DNA of 11,371 bases from Chloroflexota bacterium (GTDB lineage Bacteria; Chloroflexota; UBA6077): assembly GCA_021845945.1 (NCBI GenBank), contig JAJZRD010000116.1:1-11371 (forward strand), read 5' to 3'. Below, piece after piece: positions 1 to 6,362 of this stretch. Each line of letters starts with the position of its first letter. Position 1 is the first letter of the stretch. The notes under the pieces were generated by a model. That model was not told the origin of the DNA and made no database searches. It saw only the letters and a list, made by a program, of their open reading frames with translations. Both the position numbers and the translations under genes were made by a program.

Positions 1-1216
1 GGAAGGTTTCCTCCCACAGCACCCCCAGGGCCGATCCCACGAACCGGGTCCGGAACTCTCGCCCCATCTCCTCGGCCATGGCGATCAGCCGCTCGCTCCG
101 CTCCTGCTTGATCCTCGGATCCACCTGGTTCGGCATGGTCGCCGCCGGCGTCCCGGACCGAGGCGAGTACTTGAAGACGTGGAGCCCGGCGAAGCCGACG
201 GATCGCAGGAAAGCCTCCGTCTCCCGGTGCTCCTCCTCCGTCTCCCCCGGAAACCCGACGATCACGTCGGTGGTAATCGCCACGCCGGGCAACGCCTGTC
301 GGGCCTCGGCGACGATCCGCGCGTACTGATCCACATTGTAGCGTCTGCGCATCCGCTTGAGAACGGTGTCGGTCCCGCTCTGAAGGGAGAGGTGGAGCTG
401 ACGGCAGATTCGGCCGGAAGCCCACAGGTCGTAGAAGGCGGGGCTCCAGTCCTCGGGCTGCAGGGAGGAGAGCCTCAGGCGGGGCAAGTCGGTCTCCGCC
501 AGGATCCTCTCCAGCAGCTTCAACATCCCCCGCCCCTGCACGTTCTCTCGAGCGGTGACGGACCCCCAATCACGGCCGTAGGAGGTGATGTTGACACCGG
601 TCAGCACCACCTCCTGATGGCCCTCGGCCACCAGCCTCCGGATCTCCTCGACCACCTGATCGGCCGGACGGCTTCGCTGATGGCCCCTGGCCGTGGGGAC
701 GATGCAGTAAGAGCAGTGGTTGTCGCATCCTTCCTGGACCTTCACGAAGGCCCGAGTGCGGTTCCCCCCCCTTCCCCCTGCCCCTTCCCCGACGCGGGGA
801 GGGGAGCACTCCCCCTTCCCCTGTGGGGAAGGGGGTTGGGGGGTTAGGTCGGCCTCTCCCACCTCCAGGGCGTACTCCCGTAGCAGCTCCACCAGACGAT
901 CCTTGTCCCGGTTGCCCAGGACCGCATCCACACCATCCATCGCCTTCACGGCGTCGGCCTCCACCTCAGCGTAGCAGCCCGCCACGGCCACGAAAGCCTC
1001 GGGGTTTGCCCGAACGGCCTGGCGGATCAACTGGCGGGACTTCCGGTCGCCGATGTGGGTCACGGTGCAGCTGTTGACCAGGTACAGATCGGCCGGCTGG
1101 CCGAAGGGCACCAGGGTAACGCCGGCCTCGGCCAGCTGCCGCGACATCCAATCGCTCTCGCTCTGATTCAACTTGCAGCCGAGCGTCGCTATGGACGCCG
1201 TGCGGATACGCCTCAA
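1..1216 (-). CDS. mtaB: tRNA t6A37 methylthiotransferase MtaB (3' end beyond window)
   Basis: Radical-SAM enzyme that converts t6A37 to ms2t6A37 in ANN-decoding tRNAs. 405 codons are visible; the C-terminus, including any TRAM domain, lies outside the left edge. The N-terminal methylthiotransferase domain has TLGCKLNQ (Cys14), NSCTV (Cys50) and GCYAE (Cys81), the ligands of the second 4Fe-4S cluster. The radical-SAM CxxxCxxC is Cys164, Cys168 and Cys171 in EGCDNHCSYCIVP. 'GCKLNQ' fits MtaB rather than RimO or MiaB. The start is TTG at 1216: an in-frame TAG lies just upstream, a GAGGGG ribosome site sits 6 nt before it, and the next ATG falls after the first catalytic Cys. The reading frame is open throughout. 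Residues about 124-151 are not family sequence but an in-frame GC-rich palindromic repeat between the two domains. It is the last visible gene of the prmA-rsmE-SAM hydrolase-mtaB run, and its start probably couples to the end of the SAM hydrolase. Confidence 0.93.
   Translation of the reverse strand, partial: MRRIRTASIATLGCKLNQSESDWMSRQLAEAGVTLVPFGQPADLYLVNSCTVTHIGDRKSRQLIRQAVRANPEAFVAVAGCYAEVEADAVKAMDGVDAVLGNRDKDRLVELLREYALEVGEADLTPQPPSPQGKGECSPPRVGEGAGGRGGNRTRAFVKVQEGCDNHCSYCIVPTARGHQRSRPADQVVEEIRRLVAEGHQEVVLTGVNITSYGRDWGSVTARENVQGRGMLKLLERILAETDLPRLRLSSLQPEDWSPAFYDLWASGRICRQLHLSLQSGTDTVLKRMRRRYNVDQYARIVAEARQALPGVAITTDVIVGFPGETEEEHRETEAFLRSVGFAGLHVFKYSPRSGTPAATMPNQVDPRIKQERSERLIAMAEEMGREFRTRFVGSALGVLWEETF
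764..850 (-). repeat. GC-rich palindromic repeat inserted in frame in mtaB
   Basis: On the coding strand the element runs from a CCCCCCAACCCCCTTCCCC stretch, through CACAGGGGAAGGGGGAG and CTCCCCTCCCCG, to GGGGCAGGGGGAAGGGGGGGG. Complementary C-rich and G-rich blocks let it fold into hairpins. It adds about 28 residues (TPQPPSPQGKGE ... VGEGAGGRGG) between the methylthiotransferase domain and the radical-SAM domain. The frame stays open on both sides, which I checked codon by codon across the 8-G run at 764-771. A related element lies in rsmE. Confidence 0.8.
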
Positions 1217-1305
1217 GATGATCCCCTCTGCTTCCTAGGTGGTGCCGCCTTCACCAGCACCGGCGTCCCCACTCCCTTGCCGATTTCCGCTTGGGCCGAG
1301 CCCCC
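1213..1305 (-). other. Apparent frameshift and hidden C-terminal tail of the SAM hydrolase
   Basis: The open frame of the SAM hydrolase ends in a basic, unfamiliar tail (PGARPKRKSAREWGRRCW). One extra G in the run of five (C1301-C1305 on the plus strand) would instead give PGGSAQAEIGKGVGTPVLVK followed by AAPPRKQRGSS. As I remember the family, members end in a similar small-residue/'LG.G.GD.V.V' tail. The restored frame stops with TGA at 1215-1213, making a 4-nt TTGA overlap with the mtaB TTG start. A sequencing error, a real mutation and a -1 slip (GGG can re-pair on the G run) are all possible. Confidence 0.65.
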
Positions 1306-2087
1306 GGCAGGGCAACCTCCAGGTAGCCGGAGCTGCCTACCAGCGCCACCAGGCCGGTAGCCCCGGCGTAAGTCCGTCGGACCCCCTGGAGGCGGTGTCC
1401 CGCTATCTCGGTGACCATCTCGCCGTGAGGGAGGTCCTCCGCCCGAAGGTTGGTGATCAGGTTGCCGAAATGGTCCACGTGGAGCACCTCGCCAGCCAAC
1501 TCACCGCCGGGAGGCCGCTCGACGCCCGGGATGGGGAAAGCCTTCAGCGCCTCCATGGGAGGACCGAAGCTCTCCAGCGGCTCCCCCAGGGAGAGGTGCG
1601 CCGCCACGGGGGCGAAGATGTCCCGGCCGTGGAAGGTGCTGCTGGGATTGGGCAGCCAGAAGCGGGGCTCGGCGATGCGGACGGCGCGCCAACCATCCGG
1701 GATGGGCACCGTCTGTTCTGGGTTCTGGGTTCTGGGTTCTGAGCCTCGGCCCTCCGCCAAAACGAAGCTGAGAAGCCCGTTGTCCGGTGCCACGAAGACC
1801 GCCCGCCCCGTGTCCACGACTACCGCGGCCCGATCGCTGCCCACCCCGGGGTCCACCACGGCCAGGAGAACGGTGCCGGTCGGGAAGTAGCGGTGCACTG
1901 TGTGGAGGACGAAGGCGGCGTCCCGCACCCCTTGACGCGGGATCTCGTGAGTTATGTCCACAATAGGGGCCCTGGGGTTCAACCCCAGGATCACTCCCTT
2001 CATGGCCCCCACGTAGCCGTCGCCTGTGCCGAAGTCGGTGAGCAGTGCTATCCCGCAGCCGGCCGAACTCTCCCGCTCTCTAGCCAC
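1251..2087 (-). CDS. S-adenosylmethionine hydrolase (hydroxide adenosyltransferase, DUF62 family)
   Basis: Cytosolic enzyme that uses water to split S-adenosylmethionine into adenosine and methionine; the family also contains SAM-dependent fluorinase and chlorinase. 278 residues as read. Family motifs in order: LLTDFGTGDGYVGAMKG (15-31), VVDPGVGSDR (77-86), APDNGLL (100-106), TFHGRDIFAP (151-160), VDHFGNLITN (204-213) and GSSGYLE (251-257). The Asp-Arg-His triad described for the archaeal enzyme corresponds to Asp79, Arg86 and His153. The Arg-to-His distance is about 15 residues longer than I recall for the family, which matches a repeat-encoded insert at about 115-130. The start is GTG at 2087, overlapping the rsmE stop by 8 nt, with a GGGGGAT site upstream. 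The C-terminus looks frameshifted (see 1213-1305), so the ancestral gene probably ended at 1213. A gene between rsmE and mtaB is an addition to the Bacillus-type order. Confidence 0.88.
   Translation of the reverse strand: MARERESSAGCGIALLTDFGTGDGYVGAMKGVILGLNPRAPIVDITHEIPRQGVRDAAFVLHTVHRYFPTGTVLLAVVDPGVGSDRAAVVVDTGRAVFVAPDNGLLSFVLAEGRGSEPRTQNPEQTVPIPDGWRAVRIAEPRFWLPNPSSTFHGRDIFAPVAAHLSLGEPLESFGPPMEALKAFPIPGVERPPGGELAGEVLHVDHFGNLITNLRAEDLPHGEMVTEIAGHRLQGVRRTYAGATGLVALVGSSGYLEVALPGARPKRKSAREWGRRCW
1714..1741. repeat. Heptanucleotide tandem array inside the SAM hydrolase gene
   Basis: Four tandem 7-bp units read TGTTCTG then GGTTCTG three times on the plus strand. On the coding strand they encode the EPRTQNPEQ segment, in a variable loop between the PDNG and FHGRD motifs. 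Seven is not a multiple of three, so gain or loss of one unit would shift the frame. Arrays of the same type occur at 3962-3989 and 7625-7693. Confidence 0.85.
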
Positions 2088-2919
2088 CCATATCCCCCGT
2101 CGCGCACAGCACCAGGGTCGCCGCGACCAGCGCCGCCGTCTCGGCCCGCAGGATCCGTGGCCCCAGACTGACGACCTTCACGCCAGCCTCCCGGGCCACC
2201 TGGGCCTCTTTGGGGGAGAAGCCACCCTCGGGGCCCACCAGGAGGGAGATGCGGGGCCTCCGTCCCCCTACCCCTACCCCTGCCCCCACAGAGGGAGAAG
2301 GGGAACCCTCGATCCCTTCCCCCTGAATGGCGGAAGGAGTAGGGAAGGGGGTGACGGATTCTCGCAGCACACCACCGATCCCCAGGGCGTGCTCCTCCTC
2401 CCAGGCCACCAGGGCCAGCCCTGCGGCAGCTGCGTTCCGGCACGCCTCCCCGAAGGACTCCAACCGGGACACCGGGGGCAGAACGGCCCGCCCCGATTGC
2501 TCGGCCGCCTCCCGAACGATGGCCTGCCACCGCTCGAGCCGCCGCTCCAGGTCCGCTTCAGAGGGTCGGGAGACACACCGTTCGCTGAGGACCGGGACGA
2601 AGCGGCTTACCCCGATCTCCGTTCCCTTCTGGAGCACCAACTCCATCTTCTGGCCCTTCATCAGCGCCTGATACAGCACCAACTCCACGCCAGGCTCGGT
2701 ATTGGACCGCCGCCGCTCCACCACCTCGGCGATCACGCCCTCCCTGGAGAGGGTAACCAGCCGCGCCATCTGGACGAATCCCGAGTTGTCCAGCAACTCG
2801 ACGGTGTCGCCCGGCCGCAGCCGCAGGACGTTGCGGATCTGGTGGGCCACCGGACCGGTCAACTCCGCCCGTCCCTCCCGAATGGCCCCCGGCTCCACGA
2901 AGAAGCTACGCTCGCCCAT
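2080..2919 (-). CDS. rsmE: 16S rRNA (uracil1498-N3)-methyltransferase RsmE
   Basis: SPOUT-class enzyme that methylates N3 of U1498 in 16S rRNA of the small subunit, using SAM. 279 residues, against about 240-250 usual. An N-terminal PUA-like domain (about 1-72) includes HQIRNVLRLRPGD. The SPOUT domain has LYQALMKGQKMELVLQKGTE (83-101), EIGVSRFVPV, ERWQAIVREAAEQSGR (129-144), and the SAM-binding knot LLVGPEGGFS (226-235) with SLGPRILRAETA (251-262). The excess length is residues about 189-220 (VTPFPTPSAIQGEGIEG ... VGAGVGVGG), encoded by a repeat resembling the one in mtaB and sitting in a loop just before the knot strand, so the active site is intact. ATG at 2919 overlaps the prmA 3' end by 14 nt; the ribosome site is weak, consistent with coupled translation. 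It is the Bacillus yqeU position. Confidence 0.95.
   Translation of the reverse strand: MGERSFFVEPGAIREGRAELTGPVAHQIRNVLRLRPGDTVELLDNSGFVQMARLVTLSREGVIAEVVERRRSNTEPGVELVLYQALMKGQKMELVLQKGTEIGVSRFVPVLSERCVSRPSEADLERRLERWQAIVREAAEQSGRAVLPPVSRLESFGEACRNAAAAGLALVAWEEEHALGIGGVLRESVTPFPTPSAIQGEGIEGSPSPSVGAGVGVGGRRPRISLLVGPEGGFSPKEAQVAREAGVKVVSLGPRILRAETAALVAATLVLCATGDMGG
2260..2355 (-). repeat. GC-rich repeat inserted in frame in rsmE
   Basis: On the coding strand the block runs from TCACCCCCTTCCC through CAGGGGGAAGGG, TTCCCCTTCTCCC and TGTGGGGGCAGGGG to TAGGGGTAGGGGG. It has the same order of C-rich and G-rich blocks as the mtaB element, but is more diverged and less palindromic. It is translated in the same register relative to the element (TPxP ... 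QGEG ... SVGAGVG, compared with TPQPP ... QGKG ... VGEGAGG). It accounts for the roughly 30 extra residues of RsmE. Confidence 0.75.
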
Positions 2920-3811
2920 GCCGGCACACCATCGCTCGCCAGTCGCCCTCGGTCATGGTCTCCTCCACCTCCAGGCCTGCCGCCACCAGGGCATCTCGCA
3001 CCTCTCCCTCCCGATCTGCGATGATGCCGGAGGCCACCAGACGCCCGCCGGGGACCAGCGCGTCGTGCAGCCCCTGCGCCAGATCGATGATGACGCTGGC
3101 GATGATGTTGGCCAGCACGAGATCGAAGCCCTCTTCCCCCAGCAGCTCCAAACTCCCCTGGTACACCTGGATCCTCCCCTCCAGGCCGTTCAGGGCGACG
3201 TTCTTCCGGGCCACCTCCACCGCCACCGGGTCCACCTCCAGGGCCACCACAGAGGCGGCCCCCAGCTTGGCCGCAGCCAGGGAGAGGATGGCCGAGCCGG
3301 TACCCACATCCAGCACCCGCGTCCCCTCCTGAACCAGCCTTTCGCATGCCTGAACGCACATGCGGGTGGTGGGATGCTGGCCAGTCCCGAAGGCCATCCC
3401 CGGGTCCATCTCCAGCACCACCTCGCCGGGGGCGGGCTGGAAATCCCTCCAGGTGGGCTTCACCACCACTCGCTCCCCGATCCGCTGAACGTGGAAGAAC
3501 TCTTTCCATGCCTCCGCCCAGTCCTCCTCGGCCAGCCGGGTGACCTGCAGCGGCTCGATCCGGCGCAACTGGGATAGATGCCACAGCCCTTCCTCGGCCC
3601 GGGCCACCTTTTCCGTAAGATGCTCATCCTCCGGCAGGTAGGTCTTCACGACAACCAGCCGGTCAGGGTCGATCTCCACCCGGCCCGGCTCCGCCGACGC
3701 AGACAGCGGCTCCTCGATGGCCACACCCCCGTGGCCCAACTGGCTGAACAGTTCGGCCACCGACTCGACGGCCTCTGCCTCAGCCTGGACGCTCAATTCT
3801 ATCCAAATCAT
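2906..3811 (-). CDS. prmA: Ribosomal protein L11 methyltransferase PrmA
   Basis: Cytosolic SAM-dependent enzyme that trimethylates ribosomal protein L11. 301 residues from the ATG at 3811, normal for the family. N-terminal L11-recognition domain: about residues 1-60. Linker EEDWAEAWKEFF: 95-106. Class I methyltransferase core: MDPGMAFGTGQHPTT (135-149), VLDVGTGSAIL (166-176, SAM glycine loop), ALEVDPVAVEVARKN (190-204) and LANIIASVI (233-241, in place of the more common NIL(A) motif). A longer frame reaches 3865, but its first 18 codons are made of the hairpin and T-tract at 3824-3857. The 3811 ATG has AGAGG 4 nt upstream and aligns with the family start (MIWIELSV). The gene is followed, with overlap, by rsmE, the usual partner. 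Confidence 0.95.
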   Translation of the reverse strand: MIWIELSVQAEAEAVESVAELFSQLGHGGVAIEEPLSASAEPGRVEIDPDRLVVVKTYLPEDEHLTEKVARAEEGLWHLSQLRRIEPLQVTRLAEEDWAEAWKEFFHVQRIGERVVVKPTWRDFQPAPGEVVLEMDPGMAFGTGQHPTTRMCVQACERLVQEGTRVLDVGTGSAILSLAAAKLGAASVVALEVDPVAVEVARKNVALNGLEGRIQVYQGSLELLGEEGFDLVLANIIASVIIDLAQGLHDALVPGGRLVASGIIADREGEVRDALVAAGLEVEETMTEGDWRAMVCRHGRA

Positions 3812-3823
3812 AGGGCCTCTGAA

Positions 3824-3857
3824 GAAAAAGGATAGCCACGGCCTCGCACCGTGGCTA
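3824..3857 (-). terminator. Hairpin with T-tract between dnaJ and prmA
   Basis: Perfect 9-bp inverted repeat TAGCCACGG/CCGTGGCTA (3833-3841 and 3849-3857) with a 7-nt loop. On the minus strand it is followed by TCCTTTTTC. It can end dnaJ transcription. Because a possible extended -10 lies just upstream, it could instead be a 5' stem-loop of the prmA mRNA or an attenuator. The stem ends only about 20 nt before the prmA start codon. Confidence 0.6.
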
Positions 3858-3867
3858 AGCTGCATTT

Positions 3868-3876
3868 CTTATATCA
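3868..3876 (-). promoter_or_regulatory. Possible extended -10 promoter for the prmA operon
   Basis: The minus strand reads TGATATAAG, a TGN plus TATAAG extended -10, with no convincing -35 box. Initiation about 7 nt downstream would place the hairpin at 3833-3857 at the very 5' end of the transcript. Confidence 0.3.
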
Positions 3877-3894
3877 GATAGTAGTGAGAGATCC

Positions 3895-3961
3895 TTGGGG
3901 ACACCCCAAACCCCGCCTGCGCTGCGCCCTGGACCCGCCTTTGGGCACCCCAAACCCCGCC
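3895..3961. repeat. Two direct copies of a palindromic intergenic repeat
   Basis: CACCCCAAACCCCGCC occurs exactly at 3902-3917 and again at 3946-3961, 44 bp apart. Each copy is preceded by a complementary TTGGG(G), so each can form a small hairpin (TTGGGG-ACA-CCCCAA and TTTGGG-CAC-CCCAAA). It lies in the dnaJ-prmA intergenic region and shows no coding sign. Confidence 0.7.
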
Positions 3962-3989
3962 CAGTCCTCAGTCCTGAGTCCTCAGTCCT
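3962..3989. repeat. Heptanucleotide tandem array abutting the dnaJ stop codon
   Basis: Four 7-bp units: CAGTCCT, CAGTCCT, GAGTCCT, CAGTCCT. The array begins 2 nt after the dnaJ stop codon. It has the same period as, but a different sequence family from, the GGTTCTG arrays at 1714 and 7625. Confidence 0.85.
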
Positions 3990-3991
3990 GG

Positions 3992-5173
<1,182 letters not shown>

Positions 5174-5219
5174 CTAGAAGCGCAAACCGTGCCCCGTCGC
5201 CGCAACCTCGCATCAGATA

Positions 5220-5248
5220 ACTATAACCCATGACAGGGCCCAGGGCAA
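5220..5248 (-). promoter_or_regulatory. dnaJ: Sigma70-type promoter of dnaJ
   Basis: On the minus strand TTGCCC (5248-5243), a 17-nt spacer and TATAGT (5225-5220) give a good match to -35 and -10 boxes at ideal spacing. Initiation near 5213 would give a leader of about 80 nt. It sits just inside a repeat-rich intergenic stretch, and dnaJ has no closer upstream gene. Confidence 0.5.
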
Positions 5249-5311
5249 CCTTCGGCGCCGTGCCGGGTGCGGCGCAGGATTCCGGGCAAGCTGCATCCAT
5301 GGCACAAACGC

Positions 5312-5402
5312 CTGTAGTGGCCGGCGTCTCTGCCGGCCAGGTAGCTCGTCGGATACCGCCACAGTACGAGGTGCCAGGGCGGGCAGGGACGCCCGCCCCT
5401 AC
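5312..5402. repeat. Inverted pair of a dispersed palindromic repeat
   Basis: The plus strand at 5312-5342 contains TGTAGTGGCCGGCGTCTCTG followed by CCGGCC, with a perfect 7-bp stem (GGCCGGC/GCCGGCC). The minus strand at 5371-5402 contains the related TGTAGGGGCGGGCGTCCCTG followed by CCCGCCC. The two copies face each other about 30 bp apart. The dnaJ-panC intergenic region (5147-5522) is otherwise without an identifiable gene. Confidence 0.75.
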
Positions 5403-5451
5403 ACGATCTGAGGCTCCCGGCCCGCTCTCCCGGAATCTTGGGCCGCACCCC

Positions 5452-5520
5452 AGACGGGGCGACACAGAGGCGGGGAGACGGGGAGAAAGGCGTCTGTCGC
5501 CCCGTCTCCCCGTCTTCCCG
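5452..5520. repeat. GC-rich inverted repeat downstream of panC
   Basis: A perfect 13-bp inverted repeat AGACGGGGCGACA (5452-5464) pairs with 5495-5507. An overlapping near-perfect pair (CGGGGAGACGGGGAG near 5471 with CTCCCCGTCTTCCCG near 5505) ends right beside the panC stop. Alternative foldings are possible. There is no T-tract, so any role in ending the panC transcript would be as a 3' stem-loop rather than a classical terminator. Confidence 0.6.
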
Positions 5521-5522
5521 TC

Positions 5523-6362
5523 TCACTCGTCGCCCAGCACCAGGTTATCGATGAGACGGGTCCTGCCGACCCGTGCCGCCAACGCCACCAGCGCCCGTCC
5601 CTCGATCCCATTCAACTCCTCCAGGGAATCGGGGTCGGAGACGGTGACGTAGTCGGTCTTCACCCCCGGCTGCGCCTCGAGCATCGCCCTCACGGCGGAG
5701 CGGATCTCCCGAGCGTTCCTCTCGCCCTTCTCGTACATCTCCTTCGCCGCGAAAAGCGCCCTGGAGAGCACCAGGGCACTCTGCCTCTCCTCGGCGTCCA
5801 GATAGACGTTCCTGCTACTCAGGGCAAGGCCGTCGGGCTCCCGAACGGTCGGAACCACGACGATATGGTGGCGAAAGTTCAGGTCGCGGGCCATCCTCCT
5901 GATCACCACCACCTGCTGCGCGTCCTTCTGTCCGAAGTAGGCCCGGTCGGCCGGGACGATATTGAACAGCTTCGCCACCACGGTGGCCACTCCCCGGAAA
6001 TGGCCCGGACGGAAGGCTCCCTCCAACTTGTCCGAAAGGCCCTCCACGATCACGTAGCTGGAGAAGCTCTCCAGGTACATCTCCAAAGGCTCCGGCGCGA
6101 AGACGTAGTCCACTCCGGCCTTTCGCAGCATCCCCAGATCCCGCTGCGTGTCTCGCGGGTAGCGAGCGAAATCCTCCTCCGGCCCGAACTGGGCAGGGTT
6201 CACGAAAATCGAGACGACCACCATATCGTTCTCGCGTCGGGCCCGCTCCACCAGCGCCATGTGCCCCGCGTGCAGATAGCCCATGGTGGGGACCAATCCC
6301 ACGCTCCCCTGAACATCGGACAGCGCGCGCCGCATGTCGGCAACCGTCGCTATCTGTTTCAT
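5523..6362 (-). CDS. panC: Pantothenate synthetase PanC
   Basis: Condenses pantoate and beta-alanine with ATP, via pantoyl-adenylate, to give pantothenate in the cytosol. 279 residues, normal length. Nucleotidyl-transferase motifs: PTMGYLHAGH (25-34, the HIGH-like site), FVNPAQFGPEEDFARYPR (53-70), RPGHFRGVATVVAKLFN (118-134, beta-alanine/pantoate site), YFGQKDAQQ (142-150) and the KMSKS-like GLALSSRN (178-185). The ATG is fixed by an ATGA overlap with the coaBC stop and by AAGGAG 6 nt upstream, so the two genes are translationally coupled. It is the last gene of coaX-coaBC-panC, although its reaction precedes those of the other two enzymes. A GC-rich inverted repeat directly follows the stop. 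Confidence 0.96.
   Translation of the reverse strand: MKQIATVADMRRALSDVQGSVGLVPTMGYLHAGHMALVERARRENDMVVVSIFVNPAQFGPEEDFARYPRDTQRDLGMLRKAGVDYVFAPEPLEMYLESFSSYVIVEGLSDKLEGAFRPGHFRGVATVVAKLFNIVPADRAYFGQKDAQQVVVIRRMARDLNFRHHIVVVPTVREPDGLALSSRNVYLDAEERQSALVLSRALFAAKEMYEKGERNAREIRSAVRAMLEAQPGVKTDYVTVSDPDSLEELNGIEGRALVALAARVGRTRLIDNLVLGDE

Noticed and set aside
764..771. Frameshift in mtaB at the 8-base homopolymer
   Set aside because: A first count of seven suggested a break; recounting gives eight, and the frame is open through the insert into the radical-SAM domain.
179..847. 222-codon plus-strand open frame
   Set aside because: Antisense to mtaB; the sequence is low-complexity with no recognisable motif.
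2026..3024. 332-codon plus-strand open frame
   Set aside because: Antisense to rsmE and the ends of its neighbours; His/Pro/Gly-rich shadow.
3812..3865. N-terminal extension of prmA
   Set aside because: These 18 codons are the hairpin and T-tract; the ATG at 3811 has a ribosome site and the family start.
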